DNA of 64,000 nt from Cryobacterium sp. CG_9.6 (GTDB lineage: Bacteria > Actinomycetota > Actinomycetes > Actinomycetales > Microbacteriaceae): NCBI RefSeq assembly GCF_029893365.1, contig NZ_JARXUZ010000001.1, positions 2,356,001 to 2,420,000 of the forward strand. Reading direction: 5' to 3'. This document shows, one piece after another, positions 30,820 to 40,582 of the stretch. A model generated the notes under the pieces. That model had not been told where the DNA came from. It did no database searches and was given only the letters and a program-made list of their open reading frames with translations. Position numbers and translations under genes: made by a program. The number at the start of each line of letters is the position of its first letter. The first letter of the stretch is position 1.

Positions 30820-33089
30820 CCGAGCACTCCACGAAGAAGACCCCGAAGGCCGCCACGACCGTGCCGTCCGTGAAGAAGGGCAAGAAGGCCGCCACGAAGG
30901 TGGACCCCACCGTCGTGGCACCGCACGTGCTCGAAGCGATCGCGGCCGGAACGTACTACAACCCGCACGAGGTGCTCGGACAGCATTCCGTGGGGCAGCC
31001 CGGCGTCACCGACCCACTCGTGGTCATTCGCGCGCTTCGCCCCCTCGCCACGGAGGTCATCGCGATTCTGTCCACGGGAGCCCACGTCGAGCTCGGCCAC
31101 ATCGGCTTCGGTATCTGGCAGGGCATCAGCACCGTCGGGTTTCAGGACTACACGCTGGAAGCACGCTACGAGTCGGCGGCACCGTGGGTGACCGAAGACC
31201 CGTACCGCTTTCTGCCGACCATTGGCGAGCTGGACCTCCATCTGATCGGTGAAGGGCGCCACGAGCGCCTCTGGGACGTGCTGGGGGCACACCAGCGTGA
31301 ACTGCGGGGCGTGACCGAGGTGGTGCCGGGAACCGCATTCGCTGTCTGGGCGCCCAACGCCCGCGCCGCTCGGGTGATTGGCGACTTCAACGGTTGGGGC
31401 GGCGCAACGTACACGATGCGCAACATGGGCAGCACCGGCGTCTGGGAACTCTTCATTCCCGGGCTGAGTGTGGGCACCACCTACAAGTTCGAGTTGCTCA
31501 CCCACTCCGGCGACTGGGTGCAGAAAGCCGACCCGATGGCGCGCCGGGCGCAGGTTCCCCCGATGACGGCATCGGTCATCACCCAATCCAGCTATGACTG
31601 GACCGACGCCGCATGGATGACCGCGCGCGCGGCCACCGATCCTCATGATCGCCCCATGAGCATCTACGAGATGCATGTGGGATCCTGGCGACCGGGCCTT
31701 AGCTATCGAGACCTGGCCGACGAACTTGTCGCGTACCTGAATGAACTCGCCTACACGCACGTTGAGTTCATGCCCCTCGCGGAGCATCCGTTTGGTGGGT
31801 CGTGGGGTTATCAGGTCACCGGTTATTACGCGCCCACGAGTCGTTACGGCACGCCCGACGACCTGCGTTACCTGATCGACCGACTGCACCAGGCCGACAT
31901 CGGCGTGATTATGGACTGGGTTCCCGGACATTTTCCCAAGGACGACTTTGCACTCGGGCGTTTCGACGGAGAGGCCCTCTACGAGCACGCGGACCCGCGG
32001 CGCGGGGAGCAGATGGACTGGGGCACGTACGTCTTCGACTTCGGGCGTCCCCAGGTTCGTAACTTTCTCGTGGCCAACGCCCTCTACTGGCTGGAGGAAT
32101 TTCACATTGACGCGCTGCGTGTCGATGCCGTGGCCTCCATGCTCTACCTCGACTATTCACGTGAAGAGGGTGGGTGGGAGCCGAACAAGTTCGGTGGCAA
32201 CGAAAATCTCGAAGCGATCGGCATGCTGCAGGAAATCACGGCGACGGCCTACAAGCGCAATCCCGGTGCCATCGTCATTGCCGAGGAGTCGACGAACTGG
32301 GGCGGGGTGACGGCACCAACCTCGGCGGGCGGGCTCGGTTTCGGTTTCAAGTGGAACATGGGCTGGATGCACGACTCGCTCGAGTACATGAGCATTGACC
32401 CGATGTACCGTTCGCACCACCACAGCGACATCACGTTCTCATTCGTGTACGCGTTTAGTGAGAACTTTCTGCTGCCGATCAGTCACGATGAGGTCGTGCA
32501 CGGCAAGGGCTCGCTGATCAGCCGTATGCCGGGTGACCCGTGGCAGCAACTCGCGAACGTTCGGGTGTATCTGTCGTTCATGTGGGCCCACCCGGGCAAG
32601 CAGCTTTTGTTCATGGGCCAGGAGTTTGGCCAGCGTTCCGAGTGGAGCGAAGAGCGCGGTCTCGACTGGTGGATGCTCGACCAGCCGGCTCACCGCGGCC
32701 TGTTCAACCTTGTTGGTTCCCTCAACCGGGTGTATCGCAACAATGCGAGCCTGTGGGCCCGTGACAACGAGCCAGGTGGGTTCGAGGTGATCGACGCTGG
32801 TGCCGCCGAGCAGAACGTGGTCACGTTCCTGCGCTGGGACAACGACGGAGCGCCCATTGCGTGCCTGTTCAACTTTGCCGGCCAGCCGCACACGAACTAC
32901 CGCGTTGGTCTGCCCATGGCCGGGCAGTGGGACGAAATCCTCAACACGGATGCCTCCGACTTCGGTGGGTCCGGAGTGGGTAACTTTGGCGGAGTCGAGG
33001 CGACCATGCAGCCGTGGGGCGGCCGACCGGCATCCGCTGTCGTCACCCTGCCCCCGCTCGCCGGACTCTGGCTCAAGCTTCGCCGGTAG
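30816..33089 (+). CDS. glgB: 1,4-alpha-glucan branching enzyme
   Basis: A 757-residue GH13_9 enzyme. A Lys/Ala-rich N-terminal tail (about 30 residues) leads into two CBM48-like domains. The barrel has [19 protein letters not shown] (nucleophile), [11 protein letters not shown] (acid Glu) and [13 protein letters not shown]. It inserts alpha-1,6 branches into the chains built by GlgE, with which it is translationally coupled. A strong hairpin terminator follows 10 bp after the stop. Confidence 0.97.
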   Translation: MTEHSTKKTPKAATTVPSVKKGKKAATKVDPTVVAPHVLEAIAAGTYYNPHEVLGQHSVGQPGVTDPLVVIRALRPLATEVIAILSTGAHVELGHIGFGIWQGISTVGFQDYTLEARYESAAPWVTEDPYRFLPTIGELDLHLIGEGRHERLWDVLGAHQRELRGVTEVVPGTAFAVWAPNARAARVIGDFNGWGGATYTMRNMGSTGVWELFIPGLSVGTTYKFELLTHSGDWVQKADPMARRAQVPPMTASVITQSSYDWTDAAWMTARAATDPHDRPMSIYEMHVGSWRPGLSYRDLADELVAYLNELAYTHVEFMPLAEHPFGGSWGYQVTGYYAPTSRYGTPDDLRYLIDRLHQADIGVIMDWVPGHFPKDDFALGRFDGEALYEHADPRRGEQMDWGTYVFDFGRPQVRNFLVANALYWLEEFHIDALRVDAVASMLYLDYSREEGGWEPNKFGGNENLEAIGMLQEITATAYKRNPGAIVIAEESTNWGGVTAPTSAGGLGFGFKWNMGWMHDSLEYMSIDPMYRSHHHSDITFSFVYAFSENFLLPISHDEVVHGKGSLISRMPGDPWQQLANVRVYLSFMWAHPGKQLLFMGQEFGQRSEWSEERGLDWWMLDQPAHRGLFNLVGSLNRVYRNNASLWARDNEPGGFEVIDAGAAEQNVVTFLRWDNDGAPIACLFNFAGQPHTNYRVGLPMAGQWDEILNTDASDFGGSGVGNFGGVEATMQPWGGRPASAVVTLPPLAGLWLKLRR

Positions 33090-33099
33090 TCCCACAAAA

Positions 33100-33143
33100 A
33101 CAACGAACCGGCCGTCACCCTGAGGTGACGGCCGGTTCGTTGT
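33100..33143. terminator. Bidirectional hairpin terminator between glgB and the thioredoxin/TPR gene
   Basis: A perfect 20-bp inverted repeat (33100-33119 with 33124-33143) has a CTGA loop; the inner stem is GGCCGTCACC/GGTGACGGCC. A run CCCACAAAAA before it gives a U-rich tract on the minus-strand transcript. It sits in the gap between two convergent genes. Confidence 0.85.
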
Positions 33144-33149
33144 AGGAAA

Positions 33150-34118
33150 TCAGTAGAGCAGGGCGGTGAGGCGCTTGCGGGTCGGAGCGACTCGGGGGTC
33201 TTCCGTTCCAATGACCTCGAACAGCTCGAGGAGACGTTCGCGGATCGCATTGCGTCCGGCCGGTTCCTGAGCCGGAAAGAGGGTCAGCAGACGGTCAAAG
33301 GCGTCCTCCACGTGCCCGCCCGACAGATCGAGGTCGGCAACGAGCAGCTGAGCCTCAAGGTCCTGCGGGGCGGCCGCCGCTCCACCACGAATCTGGTCGA
33401 GAGTCTTTCCCTGCAGGCGAAAGAGCAGGCTCGCCTGGGCGAGACCGGCAACGGCCATGGTGTCGTTCGGGTTCTGGGCGAGTGCCATGCGGTACTCGGC
33501 GCGGGCTGTCTCGAAGTCGCCGCTTTCAATCGCGTCGTAGGCCTCTTGGTGGTGCGGGGGCAGGGGTACTTCTACGGCCTCCGCCGCAACCGGTGCACCG
33601 GTGTTGGCCTGTGCGGTGCCGGTGACGCCCTGCTGCGTCGCGAGTTCGAGCACCCGCTCCAGCACCTCGCGAATCTGCGCCTCCGGCAACGCGCCGTTGA
33701 ACAGCTGAACGGGCTGACCGTTGATCACGGCGGCGACGGTCGGAATCGACTGGGCCTGGAAGGCCTGCGACAGCTGCGGGTTCGAGTCGACGTCAACCTT
33801 GGCGAGAACGAAGCGACCGGCGTACTCCAAGACGAGCTTCTCGATCACGGGGGTGAGCTGCTTGCAGGGCTCGCACCACTCGGCCCAGAGGTCCACGAGC
33901 ACGGGAACCGTGTTGGACAGTTCAAGAATCTCACCAAAGTTGGCATCGGTACCGTCAAGTACCAAGCTTGGAACCGCGATGGTGGCAGCAGATGTCGGCG
34001 CTCCGGCACTCGCACCGGCACCCGCGGGCTGCGGGGCGGCAGCTGCCGGCCGGTTCACGAGCGACGACAGGTCGACGGCGCCACGAAGGTTGGATCCGGT
34101 GGGGGGCATGTTGGTCAT
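33150..34118 (-). CDS. Thioredoxin-domain/TPR protein (YbbN/CnoX-like)
   Basis: A 322-residue protein: an Ala/Pro-rich N-terminus, then a thioredoxin domain with VDLWAEWCEPCKQLTPVIE (active site CEPC rather than CGPC) and cis-Pro SIPTVAAV. Helical TPR-like repeats follow (YDAIESGDFETARAEYRMALAQNPNDTMAV). The architecture matches YbbN/CnoX chaperone-holdases that protect proteins from oxidation. Its start overlaps the stop of the upstream membrane-protein gene by ATGA. Confidence 0.88.
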   Translation of the reverse strand: MTNMPPTGSNLRGAVDLSSLVNRPAAAAPQPAGAGASAGAPTSAATIAVPSLVLDGTDANFGEILELSNTVPVLVDLWAEWCEPCKQLTPVIEKLVLEYAGRFVLAKVDVDSNPQLSQAFQAQSIPTVAAVINGQPVQLFNGALPEAQIREVLERVLELATQQGVTGTAQANTGAPVAAEAVEVPLPPHHQEAYDAIESGDFETARAEYRMALAQNPNDTMAVAGLAQASLLFRLQGKTLDQIRGGAAAAPQDLEAQLLVADLDLSGGHVEDAFDRLLTLFPAQEPAGRNAIRERLLELFEVIGTEDPRVAPTRKRLTALLY

Positions 34119-35944
34119 GGGAGCTCCGACGCTTCGATAAGTGCCTGGGTGCTCCCCAGGAGAGTGATTTTGTCGGTTGACCCGACAGCGGGTACATAGA
34201 ACAGCAGCTGGTCACTGAGAACACGCTGGATTCCCTTGGCCGAGGACGATACGCCCGACAGCGCCTTGCTCACGGCACCATCGAATTCAACCGTCGCCTG
34301 ACCGTCCACAATCGTGGCCGTTTCGCTCTCGTTCACATTGACGGCCACGATCGCCCCGGAATCATTCGTGGCCAGCGCCACGGTTCGACCGTTGCCCACA
34401 GCGGTGCCAAACGCCAGAGTTGCGGTCACGGCCAACTTTTCTCGGCTGGCCGCGTGGCCCTGCACGAAGTTGGCCAGGAACTCGTCCCCTTCGGTCTGGA
34501 AGAGAGCCCACGACGGGCTGGCCTCACCCTGAAGCAGCACGTCGGCGTATGCCGCGGCCACCTGATCTGGTGGCAACAGCAGCAGTTTGTTGTCCGGAGC
34601 AATAGCCGGGGCACCAATGGTGGCCGGTGCCACAGGCGGCACCTGTGCAGTGGCCTCAAGACTGATCGCGTACTCCACGAGGTAGTTCGATCGCGGTGTT
34701 TCCTGCCGCAGAATGAGTGTCGTCGGGGGGATGGTCTTGTCCTCCTGCTGAACAACGGTCATCACCACTCGAGGCCAGGACTCGGACTGCTGGGGAAGAG
34801 TCACGGACAGCGGCGGAGTGGCGATGGCGGCCGGTGCCGGGATCGCGGGGTCAACCGCGCGGATCTTGTAGTTGATCTGGCGCAGCTGCAAAGCCGTGCC
34901 CGTGAACCGAGTGGCAAGTGCCTCCGAGTTCAACGTGGCATCCGCATCCGCAGCCAACGCCGCGATTTTCGTCACGATGCGCTCAATCTGAGACACGGTT
35001 GCGACCGCTTCCGGTACCTCGGTCGCCGTCTCGGCGGCGTCTGTGGACCCGGGGGTCGGTGTCGGTGTGGGCGTCTCACTCGCCTCACCTGTTGCGGCCG
35101 GAGCGGGCTGCGGCCAGAACTCGGCGGAGCATCCGCTGAGGACCAGCCCAGAGACGAGCAGCATGGGGATGACCGCGATCATCGATCGCGTGTTCGGGCG
35201 CCCTGAACCGGTGATGTCGCCCGCTTTCAGAGCCTTAGGAAGCGGAACGCGGGGAAGGCGCGGCATCCGTGGCCCGCGCGGCAGGTTGCGTCGGGGGCGA
35301 CGCGAACGACGCAGGTGCAGCAAAGCAAGGACGTAGAGGATGAGTCCAAGACCCAGCATGACCGCGCCACCCACGAGCAGCGGTCCGGCCCACGGTGTGG
35401 AATTATCGGCCACCCACGACAGCGTGATGTCGGATGGTGCGGGGGCGGTGCCGTCGGAGGCCACGATCACCGAAATGCCGGCTGGCAGGTTGAGATTCTG
35501 TCTCAACGATGAGGCACCCGTGAATTCCTCGAGCCAGAGATCTGAACCGGTGGGGTTCGTGACAGCGGTCGCCTCGGTTTCGCCACCCTCGGCGGCCCCG
35601 GCCCCACTCTCGGGAGCAACAGCATCGACCTGAGACACTCGCAGTTCCCCGGTCGTGTCATCGAGGCTCACCATGTTGTGCGCATCACCGCCGACCCACG
35701 CCACAACATCCGCTGTGCGGCCGTAGGCGAGGAAGGTGGTGTCGGAACCCGTGATTCGGAAAGATTGGTTACCCGGGAGCGCCGACAGCGCCGACGGATC
35801 GATGACCGTGTATGCGGCTGTGCCCGAAACGCTCGCGTTCAACGATGTGGTTGCGGGTTCAAGAAAAATTGTTCGCTGTGCGATACCGAAAACGATTAAA
35901 ACGGCTGCAAGAACGAAGGCCACGATGGCAAGAACAAAACGCAC
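34115..35944 (-). CDS. Large membrane/lipoprotein-like protein of unknown function
   Basis: A 609-residue protein starting at GTG 35944 with a good GAAGG ribosome site. The N-terminal helix MRFVLAIVAFVLAAVLIVFGI precedes an extracytoplasmic domain. A second helix follows (GPLLVGGAVMLGLGLILYVLALL, near 205-227), then a basic cytoplasmic linker (RRSRRPRRNLPRGPRMPRLP). A third hydrophobic stretch ends in a perfect lipobox, SGLVLSGCSAE, near residue 280, followed by a Thr/Pro-rich linker and a 300-residue globular domain. The second half alone looks like a normal lipoprotein, so this may be a fusion. No family is recognised. It is coupled to the thioredoxin/TPR gene. Confidence 0.75.
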   Translation of the reverse strand: MRFVLAIVAFVLAAVLIVFGIAQRTIFLEPATTSLNASVSGTAAYTVIDPSALSALPGNQSFRITGSDTTFLAYGRTADVVAWVGGDAHNMVSLDDTTGELRVSQVDAVAPESGAGAAEGGETEATAVTNPTGSDLWLEEFTGASSLRQNLNLPAGISVIVASDGTAPAPSDITLSWVADNSTPWAGPLLVGGAVMLGLGLILYVLALLHLRRSRRPRRNLPRGPRMPRLPRVPLPKALKAGDITGSGRPNTRSMIAVIPMLLVSGLVLSGCSAEFWPQPAPAATGEASETPTPTPTPGSTDAAETATEVPEAVATVSQIERIVTKIAALAADADATLNSEALATRFTGTALQLRQINYKIRAVDPAIPAPAAIATPPLSVTLPQQSESWPRVVMTVVQQEDKTIPPTTLILRQETPRSNYLVEYAISLEATAQVPPVAPATIGAPAIAPDNKLLLLPPDQVAAAYADVLLQGEASPSWALFQTEGDEFLANFVQGHAASREKLAVTATLAFGTAVGNGRTVALATNDSGAIVAVNVNESETATIVDGQATVEFDGAVSKALSGVSSSAKGIQRVLSDQLLFYVPAVGSTDKITLLGSTQALIEASELP

Positions 35945-36192
35945 GTATCACCCTTCTTCTGTTGCCGAACGGTCAGTGCCGGCTCTGCCCACACCTATTT
36001 CGAGTCCGACGACAATAGACACGGCTTTCTACGATACTTGGTTCTCCTGAGCGCTGCCTAATGATGTTTTTACCGCGCCGACACGGAACGTGCAGCCGAC
36101 ACCCGGTACGGGCAGACTAAAGTTGCATCGGTTTCGTGGACTCCCGTCGCGCCCGACTTGAGTCACGTCGAAACATAATTTTGAGGAGAACC

Positions 36193-37608
36193 GTGCCCAA
36201 CGACGAATCTGACTTCACCCAGGTCTTCCGTGGCTACGACAAGGACGAGGTCGCGAAAGCCATTCAGGGGCTCCGCCGGGACCTGATCAAGGCCAACACG
36301 CACAGCGCGGAGTCGAGCAAAGAGGTACGCCGTTTGTCGGCGCAGATCGACGAGCTCAACGCCGTGATCGAAGAAGTGGGTAGCCCCACATTCTCCGGTC
36401 TGGGAGCAAAACTGGAGAACACGCTGCGCGTCGCGGAGGAACAGTCCACGCGTGTGATCGCTCAGGCAGACAATGATGCCGCGCGCCTTCGCACCGCAAC
36501 CGCCATCGAAATTGATGCGATGAAGAACAGCGCGGCCGAACAGGTGGCACGTACCCTCTCCGACGCCGACGTGCGGGCCCGCCGGGTGCTTGACGATGTG
36601 CGTGTCCGAGCGGATGACATCATCGTGCGAGCGCAGGACGAGTCGGCTCAGCTGACCGAGGAAGCGTCCAGCCACGCGGCGCTGCTTCGTGGCGATGCGG
36701 CTACGGAGGGTGCCGAGGCCCGATCCACTCTCAAGCGTGAAGTGGCAGCTCTCCGTGCCGACGCGGAACGTGAGGCGGCTGAGCTTCGTGCCACAACCCA
36801 GCGTGAGACCAGCGCGGCGCAGGAAATCGCTGCCGGACTGACGAGGGAGAGCGACACGGCCCGTTCCGCTGTGGCGAACGAGATTGCCGAGCAGCGGGCA
36901 ACGGTGGCTCGGGAAACCGAACAGGCTCGCATCGACCTCGCCGATGAAACGGAACGCGCCCGCATCAACCTTGCCGAAGAAAGCAGCCAGGCTCGCGCCG
37001 CGTTGACCACCGAGATCGACCAGTTGACGGCGGATTTCACCAGGCAGGAGGCTGAGGATCGCACCGCCCTCGACAGCGAAATTGCGGAAGCTCGACGACT
37101 TCTCGAGAGTGAACTTGCCCTCACCCGGCAAACCGGGGTCGCCGAGTCGGTCCAGCTTGCCCGCGAGATCGCGCAGGCGCGCGCCGACCTTCAGGTTGAA
37201 CTGACGCAGGCGCGCGATGAAGCCGAACAACAGCTCCTCGCCAGGCACGAGGCTGCCGTGGCACAGGCGGATACCTTCCAGGGCGCTGCTGAAAGCCAAC
37301 TGGCCGAGGTCACCGCACGAGTGGCCGAGTTGCGTGCGCTGAACGACGAACTCGACACCGGTGCTCGTGCGACGGCACGGCTGCTGCACACCGAATCCGA
37401 AGACGCGGCGGCCCTCATCATCCGAACCGCCACGGATAAGGCAACCGCTATCCGTGCCGAGGCCGATGCGCGCGCGAAACGTCTTTTGTCCGATGCAGAA
37501 GACCGACTCGCCCAGATCAGAATTGAGCGAGACTCCGTTGCAGGATACTTTGAGAGTCTGCGTAGCGTGCTGAGCGAGGCCGAACGTGTGACCACAGACG
37601 ACAAGTAG
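36193..37608 (+). CDS. DivIVA-domain coiled-coil protein
   Basis: A 471-residue protein from GTG 36193, chosen for its GAGGAG ribosome site. The N-terminus PNDESDFTQVFRGYDKDEVAKAI is the DivIVA/Wag31 membrane-curvature motif. The remainder is almost unbroken Ala/Glu/Arg coiled coil with 11-residue periodicity (ARETEQARIDLADETERARINLAEESSQAR). Such proteins act at cell poles or septa to organise growth. It is too long and too repetitive to be the essential Wag31, so probably an accessory scaffold. The AI-2E family gene follows 60 bp downstream. Confidence 0.82.
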   Translation: MPNDESDFTQVFRGYDKDEVAKAIQGLRRDLIKANTHSAESSKEVRRLSAQIDELNAVIEEVGSPTFSGLGAKLENTLRVAEEQSTRVIAQADNDAARLRTATAIEIDAMKNSAAEQVARTLSDADVRARRVLDDVRVRADDIIVRAQDESAQLTEEASSHAALLRGDAATEGAEARSTLKREVAALRADAEREAAELRATTQRETSAAQEIAAGLTRESDTARSAVANEIAEQRATVARETEQARIDLADETERARINLAEESSQARAALTTEIDQLTADFTRQEAEDRTALDSEIAEARRLLESELALTRQTGVAESVQLAREIAQARADLQVELTQARDEAEQQLLARHEAAVAQADTFQGAAESQLAEVTARVAELRALNDELDTGARATARLLHTESEDAAALIIRTATDKATAIRAEADARAKRLLSDAEDRLAQIRIERDSVAGYFESLRSVLSEAERVTTDDK

Positions 37609-37667
37609 GTCGAATCTTTACGTCGTGATCACGACCTGACCATCAAGAACCGTGCGGGAGCCCCAGC

Positions 37668-38717
37668 GTGAAGATTCAGAATGCATTTCGCTTTGGGCTG
37701 GTCGGAACGCTGGGGGTAGGCCTGGGCCTGCTGATTATCACGTCGGTGATCACCCTGCAAACGATCTTCACGTATATCGGAGCAGCCCTGTTTCTCTCTC
37801 TGGGCCTCGATCCCGCCGTGTCGTGGCTGGAAAAGAAGCGGTTCCCGCGCTGGGCCGCCATTTTGACCGTGATGGTGGGAGTGGTCGGCGTCATCACTGC
37901 CGTTGTGTTCGCCATCGTTCCCATCATCGTGGACCAGGTGGCCAAACTCTCGAAGATCATTCCCGACCTCGTCAGCGCCGTGAACTCCTCGTCGTTCATC
38001 GACGATGTGCAAAAAAACTATCCCACGCTCGATGTCCCAGTGATTGTGACGTCGATCACGGATTTTCTCAGCAGCAATTTACGAGAGATCACGAACACGA
38101 TCGTGCAGTCCGGGTTGGCCCTGGTGAGTGGTCTGTTCGGTGGCTTGATCATCCTGATTCTCACGCTGTACTTCACGGCGTCGCTCAACAGCATCAAGCG
38201 GGCCATGTATCAACTGGTTCCGGCCTCAAAGCGTGACCGCTTCACTGATCTGGGCGAGCAAATCTCGCAATCGGTCGGTAAGTACGTTGTCGGCCAGGCC
38301 GGTCTCGCGGCCTGCAACGGTGTTCTCAGCTTCATCTTTCTGTCCATCATTGGAGCACCGTTTCCGGCTCTGCTCGCTTTTATCGCATTTCTGTTCTCAC
38401 TCGTACCCCTGGTGGGAACCCTCACCGGATCCATCATCATTGTGGCCACGTGTCTGATTCCCGGTATCGGCAGCTCACCGCTGACCGCCTTGGTGGCGGC
38501 GATCTACTACCTCGTGTACATGCAGGTGGAGGCGTATGTCCTGAGTCCGAACATCATGAACCGTGCGGTGTCTGTGCCGGGTGCCGTGGTGGTGATTGCC
38601 GCGCTTGCCGGCGGAAACCTGCTCGGCATCCTCGGGGCCCTGATCGCCATTCCCGTGGCCGCAGCCGCCATCCTGATCGTGAAGCAGGTCGTGGTTCCGC
38701 GTCAGAACGAGCTGTAG
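37668..38717 (+). CDS. AI-2E family transporter (PerM-like)
   Basis: A 349-residue polytopic protein with about eight membrane helices. Landmarks are LFLSLGLDPAVSWLEKKRFPRWAAI near the start, LTLYFTASLNSIKRAMYQLVP and VVIAALAGGNLLGILGALIAIPVAAA at the end. Family members include peptide/quorum-signal exporters and Na+/H+ antiporters, so the substrate is open. The start is GTG at 37668 with GGGAG seven bases upstream. It converges on the hydrolase gene with a 5-bp gap. Confidence 0.88.
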   Translation: MKIQNAFRFGLVGTLGVGLGLLIITSVITLQTIFTYIGAALFLSLGLDPAVSWLEKKRFPRWAAILTVMVGVVGVITAVVFAIVPIIVDQVAKLSKIIPDLVSAVNSSSFIDDVQKNYPTLDVPVIVTSITDFLSSNLREITNTIVQSGLALVSGLFGGLIILILTLYFTASLNSIKRAMYQLVPASKRDRFTDLGEQISQSVGKYVVGQAGLAACNGVLSFIFLSIIGAPFPALLAFIAFLFSLVPLVGTLTGSIIIVATCLIPGIGSSPLTALVAAIYYLVYMQVEAYVLSPNIMNRAVSVPGAVVVIAALAGGNLLGILGALIAIPVAAAAILIVKQVVVPRQNEL

Positions 38718-38722
38718 CGACG

Positions 38723-39478
38723 CTAGCTCTCGGTCGTCTCTTCTGGCGGCCACACGGTGGGAAGCGGGAGGGCTGCCGGGTTCACCGTGGCCACGATCTC
38801 CTCCAACACGCGGCGGGTCAGGTTCTCCCCTACCCACAGGTGTTTGCCTCCGTCAACACCAATGACACGGGCCCTGGGCACGGCGGCGAACCGCTCTCGT
38901 GCCTCCGTCGGCCGCAGGTAATCGTCAAACTCCGGAATCAGGGCGACCAGTGCGCGGTTTTGGTCCGTCCAGGCCGCGAGGTCGTTCGGCGTGGCGCGAT
39001 GAAGGGGAGGCGAGAGCAATATCGCACCCTCAATCGGGTGCTCAAGGCCATATTTCAGGGCCAGCTCGGTGCCGAAGGACCATCCCACGAGCCACGGGCG
39101 CGGAAGCCCTCGTGCGGTCACGAAATCCATGGCTGCCGCCACGTCGGCGCGTTCTCCGATGCCCTCATCAAAAGTGCCGTCGCTGGTGCCGCGCGGCGAG
39201 GTCGTTCCGCGGGTGTTGAAGCGCAGCACGGCAAGGTCCGCGAGGGCGGGCAGCCTACCCGCCGCCTTGCGCAGAATATGTGAGTCCATAAAGCCGCCTG
39301 CCGTCGGAAGCGGATGCAGCGTCACCAGGGTTGCGACGGGTGGTCGACTCAGCGGTGTTGCGAGTTCCCCAACGAGGGTGAGGCCGTCACGAGTGGTGAG
39401 CTCGATCGGTTCACGCCGAGCGGGCAGTTCGACGCCACCACGCACGTCAATCGTGGTCGTACTCGGGGACGAATTCAT
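38723..39478 (-). CDS. Alpha/beta hydrolase
   Basis: A 251-residue serine hydrolase of the dienelactone-hydrolase/acyl-peptidase-like type. The oxyanion region is TLHPLPTAGGFMDSH, the nucleophile elbow is LVGWSFGTELALKYG (Ser near 146), the acid lies in the LIPEFDDYL region, and the catalytic His is in DGGKHLWVGE. The substrate is unknown. It follows the 99-residue metal-site protein gene by 27 bp in the same direction. Confidence 0.82.
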   Translation of the reverse strand: MNSSPSTTTIDVRGGVELPARREPIELTTRDGLTLVGELATPLSRPPVATLVTLHPLPTAGGFMDSHILRKAAGRLPALADLAVLRFNTRGTTSPRGTSDGTFDEGIGERADVAAAMDFVTARGLPRPWLVGWSFGTELALKYGLEHPIEGAILLSPPLHRATPNDLAAWTDQNRALVALIPEFDDYLRPTEARERFAAVPRARVIGVDGGKHLWVGENLTRRVLEEIVATVNPAALPLPTVWPPEETTES

Positions 39479-39505
39479 CTGCGTGGCTCCTCTGCCGGTG
39501 ATGGC

Positions 39506-39805
39506 CTATGTGATCTTCCAGCAGTGGGAATGCCAGTGCCGTCGGTTGGAGATGTCTGCGGCATCACCGAGCACCCCGTCGGCGCGCCACGCCACGATGT
39601 GAGCGACGCCAGGTTCAACGGAGAGCGAGCAACCAGGACACACGTAGGCCTTGACCGCCTGCTTGCCCTTGATCGGCTGCACGTGCCACAGGCCGTCCCG
39701 GCGCACCTCGCTGCGGCGCCAACCGTCCAGCAAATGCCCCAGACCGTTCTCGTCGTCATCCCGTGAGGCCGGTTTGCGGCCACGAGGTCGGTTACTACGC
39801 GCCAT
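39506..39805 (-). CDS. Small protein with Cys/His putative metal site
   Basis: A 99-residue protein from ATG 39805 (MARSNRPRGRKPASRDDDENG). A basic/acidic disordered N-terminus precedes a compact domain with YVCPGCSLSVEPGVAHIV and RRHWHSHCWKI. The C-x2-C and H-x-H-x-C groups look like a zinc-binding, treble-clef-like site. Homologues in actinobacteria are often labelled ATP/GTP-binding, but no nucleotide motif is visible. Function unknown. Confidence 0.65.
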   Translation of the reverse strand: MARSNRPRGRKPASRDDDENGLGHLLDGWRRSEVRRDGLWHVQPIKGKQAVKAYVCPGCSLSVEPGVAHIVAWRADGVLGDAADISNRRHWHSHCWKIT

Positions 39806-39851
39806 AATGTCAGTCGATTGCGCGGCCGTATTCTTCAGGCCGGTTGCAGTC

Positions 39852-40517
39852 TTAGTACCAGCCGGACGCCTGAGACTTCGCCCAGGCACCGCACGGGCTC
39901 CCGTACCGGGCCACGATATAGCCGAGGCCCCACTCGATCTGGGTCCCTGCATTGGTCTCCCAATCGGCGCCGGCGGAACCCATTTTGGATCCGGGAAGAG
40001 ACTGGGGAATACCGTAGGCTCCGCTGGACGAGTTCATGGCGTTCACTCGCCAGCCTGATTCTTTTTGCCACAGCGAAACGAGGCAGCTGTACTGGTCTTC
40101 TCCCCATCCCCGTGCGGCAACGGCGTCGTAGGCGTAGGCCTTCGCCGTTCCCGGATCGGGCACGGCAGCGGCCGGCGCTGTGAATCGCTTCGTTGCGGTA
40201 ACGGCGACCGGTTCGGGGATCGGCTCAGGCTTGACGATCTCTTCCACGGTGTAGCCGTCGCGAGCGACGGTGTTGGTGTACGTGCCGGTTGCGCGCAGCG
40301 TCTGCGTGGCGGCGCCCTCGTAACGGTCCCCCACGACCTGAAAGTACGGCGATGCGGTGGCACCCGAGTATGGGTCTACGACACTCACCAAAAGAAAGGC
40401 GAAAGCCGCAACGAATCCGAACAGGAAATGGGAGGGTTTCACTCGCTTGCGAGGTCTGCGGACGGGGGCCCCAGTCGTAACTGTGACGCGTTCGATAACT
40501 CTCAGATGCCTACCCAT
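39852..40517 (-). CDS. Exported lytic transglycosylase-like protein
   Basis: A 221-residue protein from ATG 40517 (MGRHLRVIERVTV). It has a basic N-terminus, one membrane/signal helix (HFLFGFVAAFAFLLVSVV) and a linker. The C-terminal lysozyme-like domain has LVSLWQKESGWRVNAMNSSSGAYGIPQSLPGSKM, where the Glu in KESGW is the catalytic acid, and ends YGSPCGAWAKSQASGWY. This is the transglycosylase/Rpf-like fold used to cleave peptidoglycan during growth. Confidence 0.85.
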   Translation of the reverse strand: MGRHLRVIERVTVTTGAPVRRPRKRVKPSHFLFGFVAAFAFLLVSVVDPYSGATASPYFQVVGDRYEGAATQTLRATGTYTNTVARDGYTVEEIVKPEPIPEPVAVTATKRFTAPAAAVPDPGTAKAYAYDAVAARGWGEDQYSCLVSLWQKESGWRVNAMNSSSGAYGIPQSLPGSKMGSAGADWETNAGTQIEWGLGYIVARYGSPCGAWAKSQASGWY

Positions 40518-40582
40518 ATGTTTTCGACCATAGCCCACGAAGCCGGGAGAGACCTAACCGAGCCAGTTCTGCCGGGTTGGCA

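Noticed and set aside
30717..32105. A 462-codon minus-strand frame opposite glgB
   Set aside because: Shadow of the branching enzyme; no start signal and no recognisable protein.
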